Shown: positions 11,002-21,756, counted from the stretch's first letter. The stretch is DNA of 64,000 bases from Trichoderma breve (GCF_028502605.1 NC_079233.1:496001-560000); one strand, 5' to 3'. Made by a program: numbers and translations. Notes: a model not told the origin generated them from the sequence alone.

Positions 11002-12384
11002 TGTAATGAGAGTCCAGTTGGAAAGCAATGTATCAGTAGAGACTCGGGTAGTCTTTAGTCTTTAGCAGTTTTTTCCAGTTGGTAGTCGGAAAATCGTTAA
11101 ATAAAAATGAAATTTGTAGTGTCGGTTCTGATATCTTTTATAGTTAATCACAGATGTATTAACCTGTTAGACTTAATGGACAAGGTGTGTATAGCGTGCT
11201 GTATTGCTTATCCTAACTGGCCCCACGCTCAGTAAAGTTCTTGGCGACCATTCTCTTCCTAATACACGCCATGTACCAAAGGTTGCTAGTGCTTTGCTGA
11301 CGAAGCTATAGTAGAAGTTTCATATGAGATGACAAATTGACTGAAGATAACTCTTTTCTCTTCCTGGGAAAAGATCAAGGTTCTCGAGCAGCAAAGAACA
11401 GTAAAGAAGCGCCGCGATATCCTATCGAAGTAAGTTGCATTATGATGGTGGAGGTCTATATTAACGCCTCGCTTACCGAACAGGATTGGTACTATCTAGT
11501 ACATGTATTTATGACATCCCGAACCTCTACTAGAGGTGTCGCGCACTCTGCTAACATGCAGCTAGCAAACGCCTACTACCTCTTTAAGGTTCGCCTTGGA
11601 GGGCTGAGATCTCAGATACCTGCTCCTACCTATTTAAGATCGGTCTATGTAGAGCAATAGCTAAATTAGGAAATGTTAATTAGAAACGCTAATGTAGAAG
11701 CCGCCCTACCTGTTATATAACACTGTGCTAAGCACTAACAAGTTTTATAAGTAGTTGATGTAAATGACTCGAAGAGGCACAATTGTTTTGCGTACTTGCC
11801 GTCGTTTTGATATTACAAATTTTGCTTCCTTGATCGTACTATTCATTTGTTTACAAAAAAATCGCGCATTTACAAGAAGAAAGCGACCAATTTAGTTGTG
11901 AGCTTTACTCTAGGGTCAAGAATAAATGGTTAACGAGCGACCTATGTCGACTTGTTCCTTATGACAGATCGGTCCGTAGCTGATCCAGGTACGTCCCTAC
12001 CGATCAGGCGACCATAAAGCGTTCGGAACGTAACAGCTGAGCGCTCACAAGGGTGTTAAAAGGCTACCTAGGTACTCTGAAATGCTGTTTCAGGGCTGCT
12101 TGGAATGCTGTTATTCTTCAAGGGGCCAATACTCGACACGACTGCAAGGATGGTTTTTGGCGTCCTCTAATAGCCTCGATTAATGTTATACGATATGGCT
12201 GACGAGTTTACGGATAATATTAATAAATTGAGCGCTGATTCCTGATCCCTGCACTGATGAAATCACTAGGTATTGCATTACACCAGTCGAACAATGCTGT
12301 ATGCAATTGATGGTGACTGAAGGACGCAGAGTTGCTCGAGTCGGGTACATGTCCTGGGTAGACTGTATCTGCGCCGCAATGTAC
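11002..12384. other. Gap; one 107-codon ORF without recognisable features
   Basis: An ORF at 11337-11660 (+) has no domain I recognise. The rest is AT-rich non-coding sequence. Confidence 0.4.
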
Positions 12385-12453
12385 ACTCCACAGCTGTTCT
12401 CAGTGTAGCTATAATTGTATGAGTAATCACTTCAGATGATGAATTCTTCTTGT
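12385..12453 (+). repeat. 69-bp direct repeat, left copy
   Basis: Matches 14454-14522 with two mismatches in 69 positions. The two copies bracket about 2 kb containing the acetolactate decarboxylase gene. The left copy runs directly into an RGQ-family exon fragment. Confidence 0.85.
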
Positions 12454-12541
12454 GGCCCCAGAAGAGTTGTCGATGCAGAACCAGCGGCACCAAGCTCAGC
12501 AACAGCAGCAGCAACAGCAGGCTCAAACACAAGCCCAAGCC

Positions 12542-12589
<48 letters not shown>

Positions 12590-12628
12590 AATTACAATGG
12601 CGAAAGATGTCTATTTTTAACCAAATAA
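12452..12628 (+). pseudogene. RGQ-family last-exon fragment (copy 1)
   Basis: The open frame starting PEELSMQNQRHQAQQQQ is nearly identical in DNA to exon 4 of the gene at 15025-15695. It then runs into a pure (GCACAG)n tract encoding Ala-Gln repeats and stops at TAA 12626-12628. There is no start codon, RG segment or upstream exon: the fragment abuts the 69-bp repeat, so it is a truncated copy. Confidence 0.6.
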
Positions 12629-13342
12629 TCCCATGAATGTTCCCATTTATTGTTTGACTTAGTTCAATGGTGACGCATGAAATCGATAAGTGATTACTGA
12701 TACTGGAGAACACGCGATAAGCACCGGCGAAACAGAGTGCCCGGAGCTATGCGCAGACCATCAAGGTTCTCAACACCAGAATATAGAGTGTCTTTTCCCA
12801 TGGAAATCTGCAATCCGCGAAGCTGACGATCAGAATCACAATCGTTCAATCTCTCAAGTCTCTGCCAGAGATTGAAACTGGATGAACTGCCCAAGACAGG
12901 TGAGATGCAATGAATCCAATTGACGATCTGATCTATTGTGTCGTTTCGCTAATGATTCTGACCAAGATCCTCACATTGCAATGCACAAAATTCGAAGCAT
13001 CAGCGCCAACTTTGCAGCATCAACAGCTGCACCCTTCAAGAACCGCGCCCCGAGACAAGAGACGGCCGCCTTCGCATTGTTCCGCTAGCGTCGTAGCCAA
13101 GACGGGAGGATCGCACATGCCTCGCATTAGTTCAGAGCTCGTGATTGGGCTGCTTAATTGTGCACGCATTTGATGGCGAATGACGACGAATGATGCACCG
13201 GCACTTACGAGAAACCTTAATCTAGTGGCGCCGTTAACGGACGGCCAGTGGAAGCCCGACAAACCTAACGGAGGGGAAACGTCATCTCGCCCATTTCACC
13301 ATCACCGCTACTTGAAGCATCGAAGAGAAGAGATATCCAACC
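12629..13342. other. Gap upstream of decarboxylase gene
   Basis: No gene supportable. The right-hand part is the presumed promoter and leader of the acetolactate decarboxylase gene; a pyrimidine-rich leader precedes its ATG. Confidence 0.5.
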
Positions 13343-14059
13343 ATGGCGTACAACGAGCTATACCAATACTCCGTCGTCTCGTCGCTCATGGAGGGCATCG
13401 GGGAAACGGGGATCCCGTATAGCGAGCTTGTCACGCACGGCAACCATGGGCTAGGCACATTTCGCCGGATGGCCGGGGAGATGATCTGCCTGGACAACGA
13501 AGTCTACCAGATGAAGTCTGATGGCTCCATTGTGACGATTGACCCTTCAACCGGTAACGATGTAGCCCCTTTCGCCATGGTTACACGCTTTCAGCCTTCC
13601 TTCACCACAAGCATTGCGTTCGATAGCAAGCAAGGCCTCTCTGACATCATGACCACACTGTTCCCAAAGACCAAGAATCGCTATTTGTCATTTCGGTTGG
13701 ACGGCCTTTTCAAGTCAGTCGCTGTACGAACCGCAGATGGGCAGAAATACAAGCACGAGAAGCTCAGAGAGCTGCACCAGCGCCAAACGACCTACGAATT
13801 TACCGATGTCCGAGGAAGCCTCATTGGGTTCCGATCACCAGAGTTTTTGCAAGGAGTTAGTGTGGCGGGAGATCATCTACACTTCATTTCCGACGAGAGA
13901 GACCGCGGCGGCCATGTACTGGATTGCAAGTCTGCGGGAGAAGTCCAATTTTCTGGGTCGATAATGAGCACTGTACATATGCAGCTCCCAGACGATGATG
14001 AATATAATGAAGCGGACCTCGAGCTTGATGATGATGGGATACGCAAGGTTGAGGGCTGA
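13343..14059 (+). CDS. Alpha-acetolactate decarboxylase
   Basis: A single-exon ORF of 238 aa spans the whole bacterial-type AlsD/BudA family. Visible motifs: LYQYSVVSSLMEG, HGNHGLGTF, GEMICLDNEVYQM, PFAMVTRFQP and the metal-binding block GDHLHFISDERDRGGHVLD. His178, His180 and His191 are the expected zinc ligands, so the enzyme should be active. It converts acetolactate to acetoin with loss of CO2. The family is mainly bacterial and occurs sporadically in fungi, so ancient horizontal acquisition is likely (inference). No signal peptide is present, so it should be cytosolic. It lies inside the repeat-rich block between 69-bp direct repeats and shares no obvious pathway with its neighbours. Confidence 0.92.
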   Translation: MAYNELYQYSVVSSLMEGIGETGIPYSELVTHGNHGLGTFRRMAGEMICLDNEVYQMKSDGSIVTIDPSTGNDVAPFAMVTRFQPSFTTSIAFDSKQGLSDIMTTLFPKTKNRYLSFRLDGLFKSVAVRTADGQKYKHEKLRELHQRQTTYEFTDVRGSLIGFRSPEFLQGVSVAGDHLHFISDERDRGGHVLDCKSAGEVQFSGSIMSTVHMQLPDDDEYNEADLELDDDGIRKVEG

Positions 14060-14453
14060 GCGCGCCATTGTTGATACAATTACTACACAATTGGTTGCGT
14101 GTGCAATGGATTTATGATGAAACAAAATTAGATGTATCTTCTATTGATCGTTTCTATCTCAAGGGCCTGCCAATTCGTTATGGACCATGTTGAGACGGCC
14201 TTTCGGTCCATCCTCAAGAGCTCACGCCTTTTTGGCTGGTAGGGGGCCTAATTGACAATAGATGTCATGAGTTCTCTCCGTCGTCGCCTCTCGACAGCGC
14301 CTTCATCAAATCTGTCAGTAATAAATCTTTGATGAATCGCATTGCCAAACATCAAGATACCGCCGCGTTGACCTATGCTTACTCTACGGCAAACTCAGAA
14401 CTTACATGTAGACTCTCAACAGCCCATCGAGATGTACAAGGTTCCATTCGCCT

Positions 14454-14522
14454 ACTCCACAGCTGTTATCAGTGTAGCTATAATTGTATGAGTAATCACT
14501 TCAGATGATAAATTCTTCTTGT
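14454..14522 (+). repeat. 69-bp direct repeat, right copy
   Basis: Second copy of the repeat at 12385-12453 (67 of 69 identical). Here it is followed by unrelated sequence rather than by an RGQ exon. Confidence 0.85.
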
Positions 14523-15024
14523 AGTTCATACATTCATATATCATCATGCCATTGGATGGGGAGTGGGGCACCTCCAGTTGTGGTCGTCCCAAAAGTGAGT
14601 TTGTTCTGAAGAAGTGAATGATGCATGGCTATGGCTCAGCCCAAAGTGATAAATGCTGGTTCTTATGCACAAACGTATGTAAATTTTCTATCCAGATCAT
14701 ACTTACGAGGGCGTTCTTCTCCCAACATCGCTATCACCATCACCATCATCAACATCATCATCACAGACTGTAAGCAATCTCCCCGTCTCAACCCCTTACT
14801 ACTATCAGTATCATTGCGCCTTGCACCTTTTCTTCTATTTCATACTCGTCTCCGTTCCCGTCTTGGTTATGTCTCCTCATTCTCACAATTTTGTCTCCAT
14901 GTCGTGCTAACAATTTGTAATCTAGTCTATCATCTCCATTTGGGATTCTTTTGTAAGCCAAACCCAATTATCCACAACACATCGCCGATCACCCAACTAA
15001 CTTAATTGAACAGAAATCTTCATC

Positions 15025-15695
15025 ATGTCGACCGTACGTTTTCCCTTTGCAATTACAACTTTGTCTCATGGTTACGCATATTTGTCCACTATTGTTAATA
15101 CGTCAAACCTAGACGATTTCCATCAACGGAGAAGCAGCCGGTGATCTTGCCACCACCAACAGCAGCAGCAACAGTATGCCAATCACTTTCGATACTTTGT
15201 ATTGTGGCTAACATCTTTATAGCAGACAACCATGTACCAGCAGCTGGCTCTGGCGCTGGGAGTTTGGGCCGTGGTGGTAGCAGAGGAGGAAGACGACGGC
15301 GACAAGGGCGAAGACAAGGGCGGCCGGCACCCTGGAAAGATGGTATGTTATCAATCGACCCTGCATTACAATATGTAACATTCTAGACTCACACTTTCAC
15401 AGCATGTCGAAGAGTTCGCGGCGGCGTGGTCACCGTCCCAACCATCATTGGGCGTGGCCAAGGCGGGGCACTGTCCCGTAAACAACTAATAGAAGCTCTG
15501 AGGATGGGCACCGTGACCCCAGAAGAGTTGTTGATGCAAAACCAGCGGCACCAAGCCCAGCAACAGCAACAGCATCAACAAGGAGCAGCGGAAGAAGAAG
15601 AGGAGCAGCAAGAGCCAGAGATGGTAGAGCCGCAGGAGCAACTCGAAGAGCTCCAACTAGAGCAGGAAGAAGAACAAGTAGGGGGTGATCTTTAG
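15025..15695 (+). CDS. RGQ-family protein, intact copy 2 (four coding exons)
   Basis: Exons 15025-15033, 15113-15173, 15223-15342 and 15403-15695 join in frame to 160 aa. Exon 1 is only three codons (MST). Exon 3 is basic and RG-rich (LGRGGSRGGRRRRQGRRQGR). Exon 4 holds the family core RGGVVTVPTIIGRGQGGALS, then RKQLIEALRMG, a Gln tract and a Glu-rich tail. Introns of 49-79 bp have GTATG/GTACG donors and AG acceptors; phases are 0, 1, 1, the same as at 17575-18252 and 21290-21756. Upstream, a CAT-rich leader, a putative 5'UTR intron (GTAAGC to CTAG at about 14772-14924) and a second one (about 14966-15011) match the leaders of other copies. The family is unknown to me. RG-rich plus poly-Gln composition suggests a nucleic-acid-binding or condensate-forming protein (inference). 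Confidence 0.7.
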
Positions 15696-16022
15696 TGTAT
15701 GGGCTATTGTATACATACACATGTGATATGATATCATTAATAGTTATGTTTATTGGTGATGCCTTCTCATTCGCCCACACCACAATCCTTATGCATGGTG
15801 GCAATATTTCTTGACGCAAACGTATACGCTACGTATGGCAGCGCCCGATTGTGTTTTGACGCTCTTGAATCTAATATTTTAGTTCATGTGACATCATTGA
15901 GCTGATTCAAAGAATAAATGGAAGCATTCATGGATTACAGAGTATTCGCCTCAAAAATGGGCATCTTTCGCCATTGTACTTTGATTCATAGCTCATCTCA
16001 ACAAATATAAAACAAAAAAAAA

Positions 16023-16494
16023 TCACCACCAACTGGTGACTCTCTGTTCTCCTTCTCCAGCTTCTTGTCCTTGTCCTTGTCCTTGTCCTTGTTCTTCTTC
16101 TTCTTCTTCTTGTTTTTGCGCCTGAGCTTGAGCTTGAGCCTGAGCTTGGGCTTGTGCCTGGGCTTGGGCTTGTGCCTGAGCCTGCTGTTGCTGATGCTGA
16201 TGCTGCTGCTGCTGGCCCTGGGTGGACACAACGGCGCCCCCTCTGCTACCGTCACGAACACCTGGGATCCTCACGATCCCACCGCGAAAACGAACAGGGC
16301 CTATTACAAGGTCGTTAGTTTGTTGAGATATAGTTAGAAGAAATGTGAAGCAAAATACCTGCTCCTTGGCCACGGCTACGACCTCGGCCACGCCCTCGGC
16401 GAGCGGCCGCCTGCTCACGTGTCGTTGGCGCCATCAAAGCTGCCATCAGCTCCTGGTTTCTCAACAGCTCTAGGAGCTGATCAATTACGGGCAT
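16023..16494 (-). CDS. RGQ-family protein, copy 3 (two coding exons)
   Basis: Exons 16494-16359 and 16300-16023 give 137 aa. The N-terminus MPVIDQLLELLRNQELMAAL is an amphipathic-helix-like stretch, then APTTREQAAARRGRGRGRSR. After a 58-bp phase-1 intron comes the core RFRGGIVRIPGVRDGSRGGA, followed by Gln and (Ala-Gln)n repeats, a Glu run, Gly-Gln repeats and a short end. The LSRxQ part of the core is replaced by VVSTQG, perhaps an old local frame change. The ATG follows one base after a putative 5'UTR intron acceptor (CCAG then A-ATG), exactly as at 26742 and 30012. The leader exon is a (CAT/CAC)n tract at 16550-16637. Confidence 0.65.
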
Positions 16495-16660
16495 TCTGGC
16501 ACCATTTTATTAGCCAATGGCCCTGAGTCTCAAAATTGGACATACTTACGTTGATGATGATGATGGTGGTGGTGGTGATGATAGTGATGGTGATGGTGAT
16601 GTGATGATGGTGATGGTGATGGTGATGGTGGTGCTGACACAACTTGAAGAAAAAACTTGA

Positions 16661-16700
16661 AAACAACAACGTGACTATACTCTTTCTTGTCAGTCAATTG
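16661..16700 (-). promoter_or_regulatory. Conserved 33-nt leader motif, copy 3
   Basis: Reads (minus strand) TTGACTGACAAGAAAGAGTA then TAGTCACGTTGTT. It aligns without gaps to motifs at 22062-22100, 26575-26614 and 30396-30432. Its 5' half resembles a branch site plus acceptor (CTGAC...AG), so it may mark the 3' end of an untranslated-leader intron rather than a factor site. Confidence 0.5.
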
Positions 16701-17340
16701 CCAAATGATGCCAATGTTTATCATGACGCTGGATGTCCGAATGCAAATGGAAATCGAAGCAGGGGGGAAGGAGATGGGGGAGCTCACACTTTGGGGGCAT
16801 GCCGTGCATTTGAAGTCCGACTATAGAGAGCGTTGCACTCCAAAGTAGCAACACAGATGGCACGTTCATATATATATGCCCATCCACCGATTTTGAAGTC
16901 CACTTTCCACGATTTGGAATGACTGGTACACCTATTGAAGTCCAGAGGATACCCATGGACCTTAGTAGGAACCTACCTGGATTGATGCGTCCGTGACGCT
17001 CACGTCATCCGACCAGCCTCGCCAACGTGTAGAGTCTATTCAGGCTGTGTGTTTCGAACGCGGCGATAGTGATATATCAACAAAGTTCTCCACAGGTTTT
17101 ACTTTTCTGAGTATGGATGTAATCGTGACAGTGGTTCTCGGAGAAGTAGCAAACGTAAGCAATGGAGGATGATGCTGGTGCTCGAAAGTTGTCCATACTT
17201 GTATACTCATGCAGTTTCTTTACCGTCTGCGTTTTCACCGCAACAACGTTATGTCGACCGTTTCTTAAGGGAATTCCTATTCAGCACCAACTTTGCTATT
17301 CAGTATCCCGTGTCGCAAACAATATCGAATGCTAGCCGAA

Positions 17341-17460
17341 ATCTATTATAGTAGTAAATACTAGAAAAGAATAGTTATAGTAGAAGATAGTAGAGATATG
17401 TAGCTATAGTAGTAACTACTAGAGGAATATAGCCATAGTAGAAGATAGTAGCAACCTGCT
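17341..17460 (-). repeat. TAGTAG-rich 3' flank tract of RGQ copy 4
   Basis: AT-rich tract of TCTACTAT-like units. A 40-bp part (17392-17431) matches the 3' flank of RGQ copy 11 (27124-27163) at 38 of 40 positions, showing that flanks travelled with the genes. Confidence 0.6.
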
Positions 17461-17574
17461 GCTGAGGCTGAGGCTGAGGCTGAGGCTGAGGTTGAGGTTG
17501 AGGTTGAAGCTGAAGCTGAGCTTGGAGCTGATGCTCCAATTCCTGGTGTTGTTGTTGTTGCTGCTGCAGCTGAT

Positions 17575-18252
17575 TCACGTAGAAATGCTGCATTTGTCCC
17601 ATCTGCTGCTCGGAGCTTGGTCTTGGTCTTGGTCTTGGGCTTGGGCCCTTGCCGCTTGTCGTTGCTGCCTCTGCTGGAGCTGGAGCTGGTGCTGGTGCTG
17701 GTCAGCCTCTAGGGCTTGTATACCTCCACCAAGGAACAGATCATATTGATGGCGCGATAAAGCGCCGCCATCAGAACGCCCAACAATGCCCTGGATAAAC
17801 GTTCGACGGCGGTCCTGGGCGTCCTGGGCGTAGCCACCTCGGTGGCTTTGTACTATATAAGTAATGTATTGTTAGTTTATTATTGTGAACGGCAAAGACA
17901 ACGGGAATAAGTTTCATACCTCCTCCTCGGGCTCCTCCTCGGCCTCTAGTAGTTCCTCTGCCCCGGGGGGCCAAACTCCCACGACCAGACTCTGATCCAA
18001 TAATACTAGTATTAGCTGCCTCTTTATTGAAACTGTAGGGCATTATAAAGACTTACGGTTGTTGGTTGTGGTGGTGGCCGGAGAGCCACCACCACCCACA
18101 TTCTCGGAGGCCCCAAGCGTCTCCGGGAGCTCGGCAAAAGCATTCGTGCGGCGATTCTATTTGTATGTTAGTGTCAATGGTCGTGAACTGGCACTAGCCA
18201 GTAACCAGAGGGCAAAGGTGTGTTGGCGAAGGTGGGAACGTACGTTAGGCAT
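17575..18252 (-). CDS. RGQ-family protein, copy 4 (four coding exons)
   Basis: Exons 18252-18244, 18156-18057, 17991-17920 and 17852-17575 join to 152 aa. The three-codon first exon (MPN) and intron phases 0, 1, 1 equal those at 15025-15695. Exon 2 encodes NRRTNAFAELPETLGASEN and a Gly/Thr-rich part; exon 3 is RG-rich (RGRGTTRGRGGARGG). Exon 4 gives VGRSDGGALSRHQYDLFLGG, then Gln-rich repeats. The frame stops at 17577-17575, but another frame continues as EQQMGQMQHF and a long Gln, then Pro-Gln repeat down to about 17460. The original tail was probably longer and was cut by an indel. A leader intron (GTGAGT to GTAATAG, about 18317-18263) matches that of the 21.7 kb copy. Confidence 0.65.
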
Positions 18253-18288
18253 GATGGTTTTCTATTACCTTATGTTAGCAAGAGTCTT

Positions 18289-18890
18289 TCACGCGGGAGA
18301 CTTGGGCAAACTCACAAAAAAAGAAAAACAATCGTAAAATAAATCAAGTCTACGTAGCATAATATTAGTAAGGTAGTAGGGTTCCCTCTTTTTAACAGAC
18401 ATGGGACTCAAAAGTGTCCCGTCAGTGAATGTCTCAAAAGACATCTCTTCATCATCCAGCTCGTCTTGAGAGCTGAGAATGACTCTGGAAGACTCCAGGG
18501 TTGTCATCGCCTTTGTAGACGGGAATGCCATTGCCTCAGTGGGCAGGATTGCATTTGTCTTCGTCTCATCGGACGGAACTGCCATCGCCTCATTCGGCGG
18601 AATTGCATTTGCCTTGGCCCCATTGGACGGAATAGTCTTCGTCTCTTTGGACGGAAAGGAAAGGGATGGAAGAAGGGGAGAGGGGAGGAGACTCTTACTG
18701 ACAGAAGCCGAGCCTTCACCAGTCACAGAGCAGGACACCATCATCTGCTTCTTGTTGGGTTCGGCCGGCTCGTTGACGATGGCCCTTTTCACTCCTGATG
18801 GTCTGCTGGCTTATCGTCGGCCTTCCTGAAGAAGTCGGAAATCCGCTTCTGGCGGGGGAGTTGGGTCTGTCGTTTGTTCTGACGAGGCAT
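18289..18890 (-). pseudogene. Small PIP-box protein ORF with apparent frameshift
   Basis: ATG 18890 opens a 33-codon frame ending at TGA 18789. It is basic and contains QKRISDFFRK, a good match to the PCNA-interacting PIP box (QxxIxxFF) at residues 15-22. A second frame running from the same place to 18289 encodes a 160-residue Ser/Pro/acid-rich sequence (VKRAIVNEPAEPNKKQ, then three PSxETKT-like repeats and SSQDELDDEEMSFETF). One missing or extra base near 18795 would join them; no intron fits. Part of the second frame overlaps the conserved leader of RGQ copy 4, so it may also be leader sequence. Function unknown; coding status uncertain. Confidence 0.35.
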
Positions 18891-20350
18891 CTCGGAATAG
18901 TGGGAGAGTGAGGGGGAAAAAAGGGTAAGCTGGGCATAAAGATCATATGAGGGCTCCAGATTACTGGAGCAAAAACAGAAAGTGGTGATGTGAACGGGGT
19001 TGTCGAATGCGAGACGCAAGAATTTTCTGTGATGTCGAAAAAGAGAACAGGAAGAGACGCGCACGCGACGCTTGGATTTCAAGAGTTACGCCTGCCTACC
19101 AGGTAGTACCTACTGACGGGTCAAGCAATTCCCAAATGGTTCCTAAATGGGACTAACGTACTTCTTCACCGTCCTGTTTCTAGACGATATGAATGCATTG
19201 ACTGATACAATTACAATGTTCTGTCCAGGATGGTTTTACAAACTTCGACGCCGTCCGATCTACCGGCATCCAAACGGGTCGAACGCTACACGAAATTTTG
19301 CCCAGTTTCACCAAGAAGAAGCTTCTGACTTGCATAGTCCCTAAATCATATTTGGTGCTGTGAAAATGAGGAAAACCCTCCACGAGAAAACTACGATCCA
19401 AGTAAAGAAGAAGGTATCTACATTTTACCGGAGGCTCGTCCATCTAGTCCTAAACGGGATTTCATGTCCAGGTACGTACTGGCGGACTAACCTAGAAGAC
19501 GCCCCAGCGAAGAGTGCGTCGCGTCTTTCAGAGGTTTCTGAGTGCCCGTAGATTGCCTCCCAGAATTGCCAATGTGCTTTGAGCATCGGGGCTGCAATCG
19601 GGAGGCCAAAAACGGGCCTTTTCTGGCAGATATATGTGTAATTTCCGTGCAATTGCACATATTGGCTGTGCTACAAATTGTTCCACCCAGAATGGGCAGC
19701 TTACCGTTTGTCCCTTGCGTTGCACGGCACCCGTTTGGTGTCATCCCCGGATCTGCATCATCTCCCCTGCCAAAATTTTGACAAGCAGCCACTAAGTCGC
19801 CATGGCGCGTAGACCGCCGTCTAGGGGCCGGCACCAAAAAGTTGGTTCATGCAGGTAACGCGCTTTTACGGTGGGCACTCTGTTTTCCATTTGCTGCAGC
19901 GCACCAACACTCTAGAACAGCTACGGAAGAGCAAACTCAGAGCACTACGGATAAGATGGAAAGCCTCGCACTGGTGGAAAAGTCTCACAAAGGCAAAACG
20001 TGTTTCAAACGTTTCAAGATGAATCACATTGCCAAAGTTTGTCGCAACCCACGAGTTCAGCGCTCCAGTATGTTTGGCTTGCCGACATTGACGTGTCCCT
20101 CTTCTGTCAATCTTCTGTAGTAGAACTTCGCGACTTCGGCTCGACGCTTGAGACCTGTGAGGGACATGGTAGTTCTGCAGGCGGCAATGAGCTTCGAGTG
20201 ACTTTGGTATTTGTTTTGCTTTCAAAAAGGGAATACGTCGCTCAATTGAGCGCCCTACAACTGCTGTTTTTCTTTGTAAAAAAAGGATTCACGTAACACT
20301 ACCGAAACTCACAGACTTTCATGCCAAGAAGGATGGGCAAAACAGCAAAA
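18891..20350. other. Gap; possible retroelement trace
   Basis: No gene supportable. A frame at 19842-20120 contains CFKRFKMNHIAKVC, resembling a retroelement zinc knuckle (CCHC) with its second Cys replaced. The similarity is short and may be chance. Confidence 0.3.
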
Positions 20351-20354
20351 AAAG

Positions 20355-20467
20355 GGCAGAACAGCCGGCATTCGAACCGCACGCTGCGCAGACATGTCGA
20401 GCCCGCCAAGACCGGTTTCCCGGGGTTAAACCACTCGGGTATCTAGCCATTGACCGACTGTTCCGCC
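20355..20467 (-). ncRNA. tRNA-like / Pol III-type hairpin candidate
   Basis: On the minus strand GGCGGAACAG (20467-20458) pairs with CTGTTCTGCC (20364-20355), 10 pairs with one G-U. A run of seven T follows directly (20353-20347), as in Pol III terminators. Inside are an A-box-like CCGAGTGGTTTAA and a B-box-like GGTTCGAATGCC about 50 nt apart, the spacing of Ser/Leu tRNAs. The D, anticodon and T stems do not fold cleanly, so this is either a decayed tRNA, a tRNA-derived SINE head or chance. Confidence 0.3.
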
Positions 20468-20692
20468 AAATGTTGAGAAAAGAATGGGAATTCTTTACTT
20501 ATCAAGGGCATTGTCTACATAGGCTGGCGTTGTGTACAGTAGAATGAAAGAAGCTTGAGGCTTTGGCCAGGGGACGGCGTTGTTTTTATACCTCAGCAGG
20601 ATGTACGGGGGATGTTACAGGGATGCGACCCCACCAACCCACTGACGGAGATCCGCTGGTTAAGCGTCAGCGACCCACGTACCTAAAGCTGT

Positions 20693-20946
20693 GGAGGCTT
20701 TCGCATCTGGGGTTTTACTGGATGTGGTGAGAACGGCGCGCTTTCGCGGCGCCAATATGCCGTCTTTCGGGGAGAGGGTCGACCAGCCCTGATGGCTGAT
20801 GAACAACGGTAGCAGCGGGCACAAGCTGAGCAGCAGTATCAGCAGGAACAGGAGCAGGAGCAGCCCCAGCCCCAGCTCCAAGTCCAGCAGGAAGAAGAGT
20901 TGGAAATGCAAATAGACGGTGTGAATGTGTCCACCAGGGACTTTGT
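20693..20946 (+). pseudogene. RGQ-family pseudogene (copy 5), TAG in Gln tract
   Basis: One frame reads GENGALSRRQYAVFRGEGRP, then ADEQR, a TAG codon, and then QRAQAEQQYQQEQEQEQ, a Pro-Gln part and the tail EEELEMQIDG. The stop lies where a CAG is expected, and the frame is open on both sides. No RG exon or start codon is visible upstream. The tail matches LDMQIDGA in the 27.5 kb copy. A TCTACT-rich tract begins shortly after (about 20970). Confidence 0.6.
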
Positions 20947-20969
20947 TAATTGGTTGGCTAGATATAAAC

Positions 20970-21140
20970 TTACTTCTATCTACTGCTATGTAGCCTTATC
21001 TACTACTTCTACTTGCAGGTACTATATCCATTTCCATCTAGTTCCATCTACTACTTCTACTTATATCTACTACGTCGATTTCCATCTACTGTCTCTACTT
21101 TCATCTACTATATCTACTGTCTCTACTTCCATTCCTTCTC
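20970..21140 (+). repeat. TCTACT-rich tract between convergent RGQ copies
   Basis: Degenerate repeats of CTACTTCTACTT and CCATCTACTA units lie between the 3' ends of copies 5 (+) and 6 (-). Confidence 0.6.
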
Positions 21141-21289
21141 GGGATCTCGGACAGTTCACGCTGACACCGGATTTTAAATCACAGTCACCAGTTTTAGGGC
21201 GCCATTCTCGCCGCGTTCGGCGAACCTTGAGAAAGATTATTGCAACAGTGCCAGTTTGTTGAATGCCAAAGAGACATAAAGAAACATAC

Positions 21290-21756
21290 CACGACCGCCT
21301 CGGACTCTTCCTTGACCTCTTCCTCGACCTCCTCCTTGTCCTTGTCCTTGTCCTTGTCCTTGTCCTTGGCCTCTTCCTCGGCCAGTCTGTACTCCTTCTC
21401 CCCGGCCTCGACCTTGGCCTCGTCCTTGGCCTCCTCGGCCCATTCCACCCGAACCAGATTCTAATTCAACAACATTAGCTTTGGTTCCAGTAATGAAAAC
21501 TACAGTGGACATACGATGGTTGTTGGGGGTGGTGGCAGAGGCACCACCACGCCCCGCGCCGGCGTTAGCCGAAACAGCAGCCACCATCTCTCGGAAGAGA
21601 TTGACAAGATTTTGGTTCTATTTATATGTTAGTGACACATCAAAAACACTGGCACCAAACTGGAACCAGAAGACGAGTGCTGGTAGACGAGTGTTGGTGG
21701 ATGAGTGTTGATGGATGAGGGTCGGTTGAAAAGAATGGAAAATGTACAGAAGACAT
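21290..21756 (-). pseudogene. RGQ-family gene (copy 6), first three exons good, last exon degenerate
   Basis: Exons 21756-21748 (MSS), 21617-21515 and 21460-21290 have phases 0, 1, 1 like the intact copies. Exon 2 encodes NQNLVNLFREMVAAVSANAG; exon 3 is a long RG/GQ block with repeated GRGRGQGQGQ. Downstream, FAERGENGALKL (about 21207-21172) recalls the core, but its frame does not join to exon 3 with any visible acceptor, and the Gln tract is missing. If intron 3 is retained, the frame ends at 21237. Upstream, a leader intron (about 21807-21767) and the 33-nt motif are conserved, so the gene may still be transcribed. Confidence 0.5.

Noticed and set aside
11337..11660. 107-codon ORF as a small gene
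   Set aside because: No signal peptide, domain, splice context or family match that I can support.
12540..12592. CRISPR-like short repeats
   Set aside because: Pure hexanucleotide microsatellite without spacers, in a eukaryotic coding tract.
16555..16640. Poly-His coding ORF from the CAT/CAC repeat
   Set aside because: Similar CAT-rich tracts precede several copies but are separated from the ATG by a conserved intron, so they are more likely untranslated leader.
19974..20045. Retroelement gag zinc knuckle (CFKRFKMNHIAKVC)
   Set aside because: One Cys is missing, the match is 14 residues long and no reverse transcriptase or LTR is nearby.
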